A stretch of DNA of 28,944 bases from Streptomyces sp. NRRL S-118 (GCF_000716335.1 NZ_KL591008.1:238920-267863); one strand, 5' to 3'; numbered from the stretch's first letter, positions 8,570 through 16,087 are shown. Notes: generated by a model from the sequence alone, not told the origin. Numbers and translations: made by a program.

Positions 8570-9796
8570 TCAGGGAGTGAACCGTGCCCAGGCGCGGGCA
8601 GCGCTGACAGCATTGGGTGCTTCGGCACCTGCGAGACGAGCACCATCGACAGCGGTCGCGGTTCCCTTTGCCGTCTCGTCGTCGCCCGCGGGGGTGAGGT
8701 CCATGCCTGCCGCGGCAAGACCCGTACCGGCCAGGCCGGCGGTGATGGGCCGCGCGGCGGTCGGCCTGGTGTGACGTGCTGCCCACTCCACCAGCGGTTT
8801 GGGTGCGTCATTGATGTGCTGCATCGCCGCTGCGGAATCCGTACGCATCACCTGAGCCGCGTCCCGGGCGCTCGCGGACACACCTCGGCCCGCTGCCGTG
8901 CCCTGCCGCGCCGCGGCCACTGCGCCCTTCGCTCCCTTGGCCACGGCACCCACCCCTGGCAGGCTCCCCAGAGCGTCACCCCCGAGCGTCACGGCCGCAC
9001 TCCAGAACTTCGCGTCGAACTTCCCTTCGGTGAAGCCCGCGGCCAAGGCCTTCTGGATCTTCGGGTCACTCGCATGAGTGACCAGCGCGGCCAGACTCAA
9101 CCCCGCGGCGACGAAGAGCAACGGAACCAGCGCGGTACCGGTCGCGAAGACGGCGATGAGGCCCGCGAGTGCGGACAGGGCGCTCAGGCCGTCCCCCAGA
9201 TTCCTGTCCACCCACCCCAGTGCCCGGTCCAGAAGCCCCGGCTCCTTCGGTGCCAGCCTGTCCGTCGCCTCGTCCAGGGCCTTGGCGATACGGCTCGCTT
9301 CCGCGCGGTGGGTCTCCTCCAGCTCGCGGGCGAGGCGGCGCACGTCGGAGAGGGCTTCCCTCGCCCGGGTGAGGGCGGTCGCCGCGGAGGTGACCTCGGC
9401 CGCCGAGGCGTCCGCGCGGGCCGTCGTCGAGGAGTGGGCGGATTCCGCCGCGCGCAGGGCCTTCGCATGGACCCCCGCCCGGGCTTCGTAGCCGCGGGCC
9501 GTCGCCTGGTAGGCGACCAGGTCGTCGTGCCACGAGCCCAGCCGGCCCGCCGCCTTGGTCAGGGAGCGGTGGGCGTTGCGCAGGTAGCGCGGGAGGTCGC
9601 CCGTCAGGGCCGCGCGGAAGGCGTCCGCGGCGTCGCCCTTCCAGTAGGAGCTCTCGTTCAGCAGCTGGTCCACGAGGCGGTACGCCGTGCCCAGCGCGGA
9701 CGCGGAGGCCGTCAGCTTCGAGCGGAGCGCGGCGATCTCCGCGGGGCTGCCCGGCGCGGGGTTCCAGCCCAGGTGGGGGAACGACGTGTCAGTCAC
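8570..9796 (-). CDS. Large WXG-domain protein, putative type VII-secreted protein with hydrophobic core
   Basis: A 408-residue protein. Residues 1-110 form a helical WXG100-like N-domain (Trp52 in YWKGDAADAFRAAL). Next come an Ala-rich coiled coil (about 110-180), a hydrophobic segment of about 35 residues (205-240) that could span or insert into a membrane, and an Ala/Gly-rich C-terminal half. This resembles actinobacterial proteins annotated as putative T7SS-secreted proteins. I see no nuclease, deaminase, NADase or ADP-ribosyltransferase motif at the C-terminus. The GTG start at 9796 overlaps the preceding WXG100-like gene by 8 nt (GTGACTGA), so the two are co-translated. This is the usual pairing of a small helical partner with a large effector. 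No ESX core gene (EccC, EccD, MycP) is in the window, so export would depend on machinery elsewhere. Confidence 0.8.
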   Translation of the reverse strand: MTDTSFPHLGWNPAPGSPAEIAALRSKLTASASALGTAYRLVDQLLNESSYWKGDAADAFRAALTGDLPRYLRNAHRSLTKAAGRLGSWHDDLVAYQATARGYEARAGVHAKALRAAESAHSSTTARADASAAEVTSAATALTRAREALSDVRRLARELEETHRAEASRIAKALDEATDRLAPKEPGLLDRALGWVDRNLGDGLSALSALAGLIAVFATGTALVPLLFVAAGLSLAALVTHASDPKIQKALAAGFTEGKFDAKFWSAAVTLGGDALGSLPGVGAVAKGAKGAVAAARQGTAAGRGVSASARDAAQVMRTDSAAAMQHINDAPKPLVEWAARHTRPTAARPITAGLAGTGLAAAGMDLTPAGDDETAKGTATAVDGARLAGAEAPNAVSAARAWARFTP

Positions 9797-10100
9797 GGCG
9801 CCCCACCGCCCGGAACGCGGCCTCGATGGCTCGCTCGAGCTGGGCGTACCCCTGGTGGCTCAGCCGCACGCCTTCGTGGATCGCCTTGATCCGGACGCCC
9901 AGCTGCTCCGCCCCGTACTTCCAGCGGTCCTGGAAGCCGTCGCACGCCTCGTCCAGCTCCTCCGTGCCGAGCTGGTCCGCCCGTACGTGCTCCAGCGCCT
10001 GTCTGGCCTCCCCGAGGGAGGTGAGCGATTCCCCCAGCGAACGGGAGAAGCGGCCCAGCTGATCGAGGTCCACACGGAGATCCGGAAGAGCAGAGTCCAT
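9789..10100 (-). CDS. WXG100-like small helical protein with YxxxE export signal
   Basis: A 103-residue all-helical protein, the usual WXG100 size. The hairpin turn position reads DRWKYG (Trp60), so the canonical WxG is not kept. A YxxxE type VII export signal (Tyr85, Glu89) lies near the C-terminus, after helix 2. The ATG at 10100 is preferred over the upstream in-frame GTG/ATG codons because AGGGTGG lies about 7 nt before it and the helix-forming sequence begins there. It is the first gene of the minus-strand unit that runs to 7260 and is coupled to the large WXG-domain protein, its probable partner. It could also be related to EspC-like proteins. Confidence 0.8.
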   Translation of the reverse strand: MDSALPDLRVDLDQLGRFSRSLGESLTSLGEARQALEHVRADQLGTEELDEACDGFQDRWKYGAEQLGVRIKAIHEGVRLSHQGYAQLERAIEAAFRAVGRRD

Positions 10101-10146
10101 GGCCGACCACCCTGGCAGACCGGCGGCAAAGCACAGAAAATGCCGT

Positions 10147-10177
10147 ACCACTCAAGAGTGGTGATCGTTAGGATCAC
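10147..10177. promoter_or_regulatory. Two adjacent palindromes in the WXG-unit/SDR divergent promoter
   Basis: ACCACTC-AA-GAGTGGT (10147-10162) and GTGATC-GTTAG-GATCAC (10161-10177) are perfect in their arms and share two bases. They fill the 83-bp gap between the WXG-like gene and the zinc-ribbon SDR. The second includes the AGGA that would serve as the SDR's ribosome binding site and ends next to the GTG/ATG start region, so it could act as an operator or as an RBS-masking hairpin. The regulator is unknown. Confidence 0.5.
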
Positions 10178-10183
10178 GTGCGC

Positions 10184-11569
10184 ATGGAGCAGCATCAGTG
10201 CACAGTCGGCGAGGACGAGCTGGCCGCGTTCGGCCGTACGGTGGAGGGCCTGCGCGCCCTTCCCCTGGACGACCCGATCCGCAAGCGGGGTGAGGAGCTC
10301 GCCGCCACCTTCGCCCGCGAGAGCCGCAACAAGCGCCGCAAGGCCCGGCGGCACGCCCGGTCCGCGGCCGACGCCGCGATCTCCGCCGCCACCGCCACCG
10401 GCGCGACCGACCGGCGCGAGGACGCGCCGCTGCCCACGCGGCGCGGCACCGTCGGCGAGTACGCCAAGCCGCGGTACTGCTACGTCTGCAAGACGCAGTA
10501 CCACCGGGCCGACGCGTTCTACCACCGCCTGTGCCCGGGCTGCGCCGCCGACAACGCCGCCCGCCGCGCCCTCACCACCGACCTCTCGGGGCGCCGGGCG
10601 CTGCTCACCGGCGGCCGCGTGAAGATAGGGTTCCAGCTCGCCCTGATGATGCTCCGGGACGGCGCCGAGCTCCTCGTCACCAGCCGCTTCCCGCACGACA
10701 CCCTGCGCCGGTTCCGCGCCGCCGAGGGCAGCGAGCGGTGGCTCGACCGGCTCACGGTCGTCGCCATCGACCTGCGCGACCCCCGCCAGGTCCTCGGCCT
10801 GTGCGACCACCTGCTCGCCGACGGCCGGCCGCTGGACATCCTCGTCAACAACGCCGCCCAGACGATACGCAGGCCGCCCGAGTCGTACGCCGCACTGCGC
10901 GCGGGGGAGCGCGGCGAGCTGCCGGGGGCCGTCATCACCGCACCCGGACACGCCCCGGCCCTGCCGGCCGCGACGGGCGGCGCCCTCGCTCTCGTACTCG
11001 ACGGCGAGAGCGGCTTGAGCGGCTTGAGCTGCGACAAAGGCGTGCAGGGCGCGACGGACGAGGCCGGGCTGCTGCCCGACCCCGCACCGCGGAACTCCTG
11101 GTCCGTACGGCTCGGGGAGCTCGACCCCGCCGAGCTGCTGGAGACCCAGCTCGTCAACGCCCTCGCGCCGGCGCTGCTCTGCGACCGCCTGCTGCCGCTG
11201 CTGCTCGCCTCGCCGCACCCGCGCCGCTACGTCGTCAACGTCACCGCGGTGGAGGGCCGGTTCGCCGTGCGCAACAAGACGGCGGGTCACCCGCACACCA
11301 ACATGGCCAAGGCCGCGCTCAACATGCTCACCCGCACCAGCGCCGAGCAGCTCGCCACCCAGGGCGTGCACATGTGCAGCGTCGACACCGGGTGGATCAC
11401 CGATGAGAACCCCGCGCCCCGCAAGGCGCGGATCGCCGCCGCCGGTACGCGCACGCCGCTGGACGTGGTGGACGGCGCGGCCCGCGTCTACGACCCGATC
11501 GTGCGGGGCGAGGCGGGCGCGCCGGTCGCCGGGGTGTTCCTGAAGGACTACCGGCCGGCGGCCTGGTGA
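10184..11569 (+). CDS. Zinc-ribbon / atypical short-chain dehydrogenase (SDR) fusion
   Basis: A 461-residue protein. An N-terminal Arg/Ala-rich helical part is followed by a probable zinc ribbon (CYVC at 99-102, CPGC at 117-120; CX2C-x14-CX2C) and then an SDR Rossmann domain (about 130-440). The nucleotide loop reads TGGRVKIG (142-149) where classical SDRs have TGxxxGIG, and NNAA replaces NNAG. The usual YxxxK motif is TNMAK, with Thr372 in the tyrosine position and Lys376 kept. The reaction is unknown, and classical SDR catalysis is doubtful. ATG 10184 is chosen, with AGGA 10 nt upstream; GTG 10178, two codons earlier, is possible. It is divergent from the WXG-like unit and convergent with the desaturase. 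Confidence 0.85.
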   Translation: MEQHQCTVGEDELAAFGRTVEGLRALPLDDPIRKRGEELAATFARESRNKRRKARRHARSAADAAISAATATGATDRREDAPLPTRRGTVGEYAKPRYCYVCKTQYHRADAFYHRLCPGCAADNAARRALTTDLSGRRALLTGGRVKIGFQLALMMLRDGAELLVTSRFPHDTLRRFRAAEGSERWLDRLTVVAIDLRDPRQVLGLCDHLLADGRPLDILVNNAAQTIRRPPESYAALRAGERGELPGAVITAPGHAPALPAATGGALALVLDGESGLSGLSCDKGVQGATDEAGLLPDPAPRNSWSVRLGELDPAELLETQLVNALAPALLCDRLLPLLLASPHPRRYVVNVTAVEGRFAVRNKTAGHPHTNMAKAALNMLTRTSAEQLATQGVHMCSVDTGWITDENPAPRKARIAAAGTRTPLDVVDGAARVYDPIVRGEAGAPVAGVFLKDYRPAAW

Positions 11570-11570
11570 G

Positions 11571-11608
11571 GCGTGCGGCCGGGGTCAGCCGGTCAGCCGG
11601 CCGCGCGT
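11571..11608. terminator. Bidirectional terminator between SDR and desaturase genes
   Basis: GCGGCCGG (11575-11582) and CCGGCCGC (11597-11604) pair perfectly around a 14-nt loop, and the stem can extend outward with G-U pairs. The loop contains the desaturase stop codon (11593-11595). It lies directly after the SDR stop, so it could serve both convergent genes. Confidence 0.5.
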
Positions 11609-12567
11609 GCCGCCAGCCGGGCCTTGCGCGCCGCGAGCTTCTCGTCGAACTTCCGCGCCTCCGTGTCCAGGCCGTCCATGTACAGGCCCAGCTCCTCCTG
11701 CGCCTTCAGGCCCTCCGGGCCCAGCCCGTCGATCTCCAGGACCTTCAGGAAGCGCAGGACCGGCTGCAGCACGTCGTCGTGGTGGATGCGCAGGTTGTAG
11801 ATCTCGCCGATGGCCATCTGCGCGGCCGCCCGCTCGAAGCCCGGCATGCCGTGGCCGGGCATCCGGAAGTTGACGACGACGTCCCGTACGGCCTGCATGG
11901 TCAGGTCGGGGGCGAGCTCGAACGCGGCGCCGAGCAGGTTCCGGTAGAAGACCATGTGGAGGTTCTCGTCGGTCGCGATGCGCGCCAGCATCCGGTCGCA
12001 GACCGGGTCCCCGGACTGGTGTCCGGTGTTGCGGTGCGAGATGCGGGTCGCGAGCTCCTGGAAGGCGACGTACGCGACCGAGTGCAGCATCGAGTGCCGG
12101 TTGTCCGACTCGAAGCCCTCGCTCATGTGCGCCATCCGGAACTGCTCCAGCTGGTCCGGGTCCACCGCCCGCGAGGCGAGCAGGTAGTCGCGCATGACGA
12201 TGCCGTGGCGGCCCTCCTCGGCGGTCCAGCGGTGCACCCAGGTGCCCCACGCGCCGTCGCGCCCGAAGAGGGTGGCGATCTCGTGGTGGTAGCTGGGCAG
12301 GTTGTCCTCGGTGAGCAGGTTCACGACCAGCGCGATCCTGCCGATGTCGGTCACCTTGGACTGTTCGGGCTGCCAGGCTTCGCCGTCCTCGAAGAAGCCG
12401 GGGAAGTTCCGGCCGTCCGACCACGGGACGTACTCGTGCGGCATCCAGTCCTTGACGACCTTCAGGTGGCGGTTGAGCTCCTTCTCGACCACCTCCTCCA
12501 GGGCGTACAGCAGCCGGGCGTCGGTCCACGCGTCCGAGCTGCCGAGGTGGGGAGAGGTGAGGGTCAT
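11593..12567 (-). CDS. desA: Acyl-ACP desaturase (stearoyl-ACP delta-9 desaturase family)
   Basis: A 324-residue soluble di-iron desaturase that inserts a double bond into acyl-ACP. The six expected iron ligands are visible: Glu87 (TEDNLPSYH), Glu118 and His121 (EEGRH), Glu171 (FQELATRISH), Glu201 and His204 (DENLH). Spacing is close to that of plant and mycobacterial DesA proteins. The protein ends in a basic Ala/Arg tail. The ATG at 12567 is preceded by GGAGC with good spacing. Electron donors (ferredoxin and reductase) are not next to it. A strong palindromic operator array about 50-85 bp upstream suggests control by a fatty-acid-sensing repressor, probably TetR type (inference). Confidence 0.93.
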   Translation of the reverse strand: MTLTSPHLGSSDAWTDARLLYALEEVVEKELNRHLKVVKDWMPHEYVPWSDGRNFPGFFEDGEAWQPEQSKVTDIGRIALVVNLLTEDNLPSYHHEIATLFGRDGAWGTWVHRWTAEEGRHGIVMRDYLLASRAVDPDQLEQFRMAHMSEGFESDNRHSMLHSVAYVAFQELATRISHRNTGHQSGDPVCDRMLARIATDENLHMVFYRNLLGAAFELAPDLTMQAVRDVVVNFRMPGHGMPGFERAAAQMAIGEIYNLRIHHDDVLQPVLRFLKVLEIDGLGPEGLKAQEELGLYMDGLDTEARKFDEKLAARKARLAARAAG

Positions 12568-12617
12568 GCGGTTGCTCCTGGGGACGGGGCTGGGGAAACG
12601 GAATTGCCGGGGGTGTT

Positions 12618-12652
12618 ACCTACGGCTTCGTAGGTTACGAGACCGTAGGTTA
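12618..12652. promoter_or_regulatory. Operator array upstream of the desaturase
   Basis: ACCTACG-GCTT-CGTAGGT (12618-12635) is a perfect 7-bp inverted repeat with a 4-nt spacer. A second, partly degenerate palindrome with the same 4-nt spacer (TACG-AGAC-CGTA core, 12636-12647) has its centre 15 bp away. The 9-mer CGTAGGTTA occurs twice, at 12629 and 12644. The layout suits cooperative binding of two repressor dimers. It lies in the desaturase leader or promoter. Confidence 0.6.
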
Positions 12653-12707
12653 AGCGCGTCGTAAGGCTCAGCCAAGCCCGGGTCCGGGGATGTGTCGTTA
12701 CGGTCGG

Positions 12708-13484
12708 TTATGAGTACAGGTCGCGCAGGCGGACGGAGAGGCAGGTCACGCACCCTTCGAGCTTCTCGAACTCGCTGATGTCGACGACGACGGGCGTGTA
12801 CCCCAGATCGGCGAACAGCTCCGCCGACTTCGGCGCGCTCGCCGACATCAGCAGCCGCCCGCCGCCCAGGAGCACCACGTGCCCGCCGGCCTCCTCCGGC
12901 ACCGGCAGGAAGCGAGGGAAGAGGGAGGGCTCCTCGACCAGCGGCCCGTACCCGACGACGGTGCCGTCCGGCAGCGCCGTCACCGCCGATTTCAGGTGCA
13001 GCACCGTGCTGACCGGGACGGTGACGACCCGGGCGCCCAGCGGCTCGAAGGCCGCGCGCAACTGCTGCACGCCCGCCCCGTTCGTACGGCCGCCCCGCCC
13101 CACGTACACGGTGTCGCCGATCTTCAGAACGTCGCCGCCGTCGAGCGTGCCGGGCTCCCACACCCAGTTGACCGAGCAGCCCAGCCGCGCCACGGTCTCC
13201 TCGACGGCAGCCGTCTCCGGACGCCGCGACGCGGCACCGGGACGGGTGATCAGCGCGACGTTGCGGAACATCACCACCGTGTCCTCGACGAACACTCCGT
13301 CCGGGCAGTCGTCGGCCGGCTCCACCTCGACGGTCTCCCAGCCGTGCTCGCGCAGCGCGCCGACGTACTGCTCCCACTGCGCGAGTGCCCGGACGGGGTC
13401 CACGGGCGTGCGCTCCAGATGGGTGACCAGGCCCTCGGCGAGGCGCGGGCTCGGGCGGCGGACCAGGGCTCTCGTGCTGGGCAT
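12708..13484 (-). CDS. ddaH: Dimethylarginine dimethylaminohydrolase (DDAH)
   Basis: A 258-residue amidinotransferase-superfamily enzyme that hydrolyses N-omega-methylated arginines to citrulline and methylamines. The catalytic Cys248 (GCVTCLSVR) and His163 (VLHLKSAV) are present, with FVEDTVV (67-68), EPGTLDGGDVL and the N-terminal RRPSPRLAEGL. The length is typical. The ATG at 13484 has GGAG 6 nt upstream. Adjacent same-strand genes are an ABC-F ATPase upstream (144 nt gap) and the desaturase downstream. No arginine metabolism gene is next to it, so its physiological substrate here is not given by context. Arginine deiminase is less likely because that enzyme is much longer. Confidence 0.92.
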   Translation of the reverse strand: MPSTRALVRRPSPRLAEGLVTHLERTPVDPVRALAQWEQYVGALREHGWETVEVEPADDCPDGVFVEDTVVMFRNVALITRPGAASRRPETAAVEETVARLGCSVNWVWEPGTLDGGDVLKIGDTVYVGRGGRTNGAGVQQLRAAFEPLGARVVTVPVSTVLHLKSAVTALPDGTVVGYGPLVEEPSLFPRFLPVPEEAGGHVVLLGGGRLLMSASAPKSAELFADLGYTPVVVDISEFEKLEGCVTCLSVRLRDLYS

Positions 13485-13628
13485 GGCGGCCTCCAGGAGT
13501 CGCTGACCGCCGTCCCCTACCCCGTCCGGGCCCTCCTACGCGAACCACCCGTCCGCGCCCTCCCGCGCGACCTGCCCGTCCCGGCCGTGCGGGCCGTGCG
13601 CCGCGACCCGCTGGCATACGGCGGCCGG

Positions 13629-15260
13629 TCAGCGCTCCATGAGCACCTCCTCCGCCGTCGTCGGGCGCAACTCGCCGTCCAGCAGCAGCCACCGCGTGAT
13701 GCCGATCGACTCCAGGAACGCCACGTCGTGGCTGGCCACGATCAGCGCGCCCTCGTACGCGTCCAGCGCCGCCGTGAGCTTCCGTACGCTCGCCATGTCC
13801 AGGTTGTTCGTCGGCTCGTCCAGCATGAGCAGCTGCGGTGCCGGCTCGGCCAGCAGCAGCGCGGCCAGTGCCGCACGGAACCGCTCGCCGCCCGACAGCG
13901 TGCCGGCCGGCTGGTCGGCACGCGCGCCGCGGAACAGGAAGCGTGCGAGCCGGGCCCTGATGTGGTTGGCGGTCGCCTCGGGCGCGTACCGGGCGACGTT
14001 CTCCACCACGCTCAGCCGGTCGTCGAGGACGTCGAGCCGCTGCGGCAGGAAGCGCAGCGGAACGTGCGCCACCGCCTCGCCGGCCAGCGGTTCCAGCTCC
14101 CCGGCGATCGTCCGCAGCAGCGTCGTCTTGCCCGCGCCGTTGCGCCCGACCAGCGCGATCCGTTCGGGGCCGCGCAGCTCCCACTCGCCGGCGACCCGGG
14201 CCCCGTACCGCAGCTGCAGGTCGCACAGCCGCAGGACGCTCCGGCCCGGCGGGACCGTGGTGTACGGCAGTTCGACGCGGATCTCGTCGTCGTCCCGTAC
14301 CGCCTCCACCGCCTCGTCGAGCCGTTCCTTCGCCTCGGCGAGCTTCTGGGTGTGCATGATGCGGTGCTTTCCGGCCGACTCCTGGGCCGCCCGCTTGCGC
14401 GCGTTCATCACGATCTTCGGTTCGCGCTTGGTGTCGAACATCTTCTGGCCGTACCGCTTGCGCCGCGCCAGCTTCACGTGCGCGTCGGCGAGTTCCCGCT
14501 TCTGGCGCTGTACGTCGGCCTCGGCCACGCGGACCATCCGCTCGGCCGCCTCCTGCTCGGCGGCCAGCGCCTCCTCGTAGTCCGCGTAGTTGCCGCCGTA
14601 CCAGGCCACTTCGCCGTCGCGCAGGTCGGCGATCCGGTCGACCAGTTCCAGCAGTTCACGGTCGTGGCTGACGACGACGAGGACGCCGGACCAGGCGCTG
14701 ACGGCCGCGTGGAGCCGGCGGCGCGCGTACAGGTCCAGGTTGTTCGTCGGTTCGTCGAGCAGCAGCACGTCCGGCCGGGCCAGCAGGAGGGCCGCCAGTC
14801 GCAGCAGCACGCACTCGCCGCCCGACACCTCGCCGATGGTGCGGTCCAGGCCGATGTGCCCGAGCCCGAGCTGGTCGAGCTGGGCACGCGCCCGTTCCTC
14901 CACGTCCCAGTCGTCGCCGACGGCCGTGAAGTTCTCCTCGCTCGCGTCACCCGCCTCGATGGCGTGCAGCGCGGCACGGGTGGCGGCGATGCCGAGCGCC
15001 TGGTCGACGCGGAGCGTGGTGTCGAGGGTGGCGTTCTGCGGCAGGTACCCCACGTCGCCCGCGATGCGGACCGTGCCGTGGGACGGCGCGAGTTCGCCGG
15101 CGATCAGTCTCAGCAGGGTCGACTTGCCGGAGCCGTTCAGGCCGATCAGTCCGGTCCTGCCAGGTCCGACGGCGAGCTGGAACCCGTCGAGGACCTCGGT
15201 GCCGTCCGGCCAGGAGAAGGCGAGGTCGGTGCAGGTGATGAAGGTGGGGGATGAAGACAT
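13629..15260 (-). CDS. ABC-F family ribosome-associated ATPase
   Basis: A 543-residue protein with two ABC domains and no membrane segment. Domain 1 has Walker A GLNGSGKST, signature VSGGE and Walker B LLLDEPTNNLD. Domain 2 has GRNGAGKTT, LSGGE and LMLDEPTNNLD. Between them is the charged helical linker (about 230-310; Arg/Lys/Glu/Ala-rich) of ABC-F proteins, which reaches into the ribosomal E site and relieves antibiotic stalling or assists translation. The linker length and the actinobacterial setting fit an antibiotic-resistance type, but the drug class cannot be read from sequence. The ATG at 15260 is chosen for GGGAG 6 nt upstream and because homology begins there; an upstream in-frame extension is rejected. 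A 300-nt structured leader precedes it. Confidence 0.92.
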   Translation of the reverse strand: MSSSPTFITCTDLAFSWPDGTEVLDGFQLAVGPGRTGLIGLNGSGKSTLLRLIAGELAPSHGTVRIAGDVGYLPQNATLDTTLRVDQALGIAATRAALHAIEAGDASEENFTAVGDDWDVEERARAQLDQLGLGHIGLDRTIGEVSGGECVLLRLAALLLARPDVLLLDEPTNNLDLYARRRLHAAVSAWSGVLVVVSHDRELLELVDRIADLRDGEVAWYGGNYADYEEALAAEQEAAERMVRVAEADVQRQKRELADAHVKLARRKRYGQKMFDTKREPKIVMNARKRAAQESAGKHRIMHTQKLAEAKERLDEAVEAVRDDDEIRVELPYTTVPPGRSVLRLCDLQLRYGARVAGEWELRGPERIALVGRNGAGKTTLLRTIAGELEPLAGEAVAHVPLRFLPQRLDVLDDRLSVVENVARYAPEATANHIRARLARFLFRGARADQPAGTLSGGERFRAALAALLLAEPAPQLLMLDEPTNNLDMASVRKLTAALDAYEGALIVASHDVAFLESIGITRWLLLDGELRPTTAEEVLMER

Positions 15261-15301
15261 ACGGGTCTCCCTGTTGCGTGGAAGGGGTGGTGTGCAACGG
15301 G

Positions 15302-15412
15302 TGAGACACCGCGGGCGGTTGTGGCCGCTGTCGCGGGACGGCTCGTACGCCGAGGTCGTACACATCAGCGCGCACAATTCCGCCGAACGCGGCTGTGCGA
15401 CACGGTGTCTCA
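15302..15412 (-). promoter_or_regulatory. Long leader of the ABC-F gene with competing inverted repeats
   Basis: The 15261-15560 stretch holds no supported gene. TGAGACACCG (15302-15311) and CGGTGTCTCA (15403-15412) form a perfect 10-bp inverted repeat with a 91-nt gap. The inner copy overlaps a local hairpin (CCGCGG-GCGG against CCGC-TGT-CGCGG, about 15309-15336), so the two pairings are partly exclusive. This is the kind of layout used in leader attenuation of ABC-F resistance genes. I could not identify a convincing short upstream reading frame. The region also contains an imperfect hairpin (15515-15539) that may terminate the SsgA-like gene. Confidence 0.4.
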
Positions 15413-15560
15413 AGACCTCAGACGAGCAACGTCCTGCTCCGATCGACGACAACAAGGGCCGGGAACGACGTTACGGCGCGTACGCCTCCGGCGGCAACGG
15501 AATTATCGATGGACGCTCCTGCGGCGCGCCTCCGGGAGCCGTGCCGCTCGGTGGGCGACG

Positions 15561-15977
15561 TCAGCAGGCGTCGCGCAGCAGCTCCCGCAAGTCCTGGTCG
15601 ATGTCCAGGAACCGGTGCTCGCAGCCGTCCGGCACCAGGTGCCGCGCCCGCTGCAGGAAGCGGCGCACCTCGGAGGTGCGCACGTGCACCATCGCGACGC
15701 CCTCCGGCGCGTGGAACTCCACGACCGTCCGGTCGTAACCGAAGGGGCGGACGCGGACGTCCCCGCAGCCGGCCGGAGCGTCGACGCCCGCCGCCAGCAG
15801 CTCCCGCGAGAAGGCCCAGGACACCTCGACGCCCTCCAGGGTGGCGGGGGCCGGGAAGGCCATGCGTACGGCGAAAGGATCCCGGCGGTCGTAGCACAGG
15901 GTGGCCGGAACGGTCTCCATGCAGGGCGCGGACGCGACCAACCGGGCCTCCACGGCCTGCTCGATGACAGTGGACAA
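15561..15977 (-). CDS. ssgD: SsgA-like sporulation / cell-wall protein (SsgD-like)
   Basis: A 138-residue SsgA-family (SALP) protein. These actinomycete proteins steer septum placement and peptidoglycan assembly during growth and sporulation. Recognisable parts are LCYDRRDPFAVRMAF, VSWAFSRELLAAG, GDVRVRP, VVEFHAPEG and FLDIDQDL. The opening STVIEQ.VEARLV and the length recall SsgD by memory; other SALPs start differently, so the symbol is tentative. The TTG start at 15977 is chosen because GAGGGAG lies exactly 6 nt upstream; GTG at 15992 is the alternative (143 residues). It is divergent from the propeller gene and lies upstream of the ABC-F gene on the same strand. Confidence 0.82.
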   Translation of the reverse strand: MSTVIEQAVEARLVASAPCMETVPATLCYDRRDPFAVRMAFPAPATLEGVEVSWAFSRELLAAGVDAPAGCGDVRVRPFGYDRTVVEFHAPEGVAMVHVRTSEVRRFLQRARHLVPDGCEHRFLDIDQDLRELLRDAC

Positions 15978-16056
15978 GGCCTGCTCCCTCACGCGCGGCT
16001 TGGGTTCGTCGTTACACAGGGGAGGACGATGATTTCGGCCATGGCGTGCATTGACG

Positions 16057-16077
16057 GGTGACGTGACCTGTGTCACC
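16057..16077. promoter_or_regulatory. Inverted repeat in the ssg/propeller divergent region
   Basis: GGTGAC (16057-16062) and GTCACC (16072-16077) are perfect arms with a 9-nt spacer. They follow TTGACG (16051-16056), a good -35 element, but no good -10 lies 17 nt downstream. The repeat sits 11 bp before the propeller gene's ATG and may be an operator. The 15978-16087 gap holds nothing else I can support. Confidence 0.3.
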
Positions 16078-16087
16078 GTCCGGCGCC

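Noticed and set aside
12879..15254. A 791-codon plus-strand frame over the DDAH and ABC-F genes
   Set aside because: Antisense shadow; both minus-strand proteins have complete catalytic or Walker motifs.
15261..15455. N-terminal extension of the ABC-F protein by 65 residues
   Set aside because: The extension is Arg/Pro/Cys-rich and unlike the family, and the ATG at 15260 has a good ribosome binding site and begins where homology begins.
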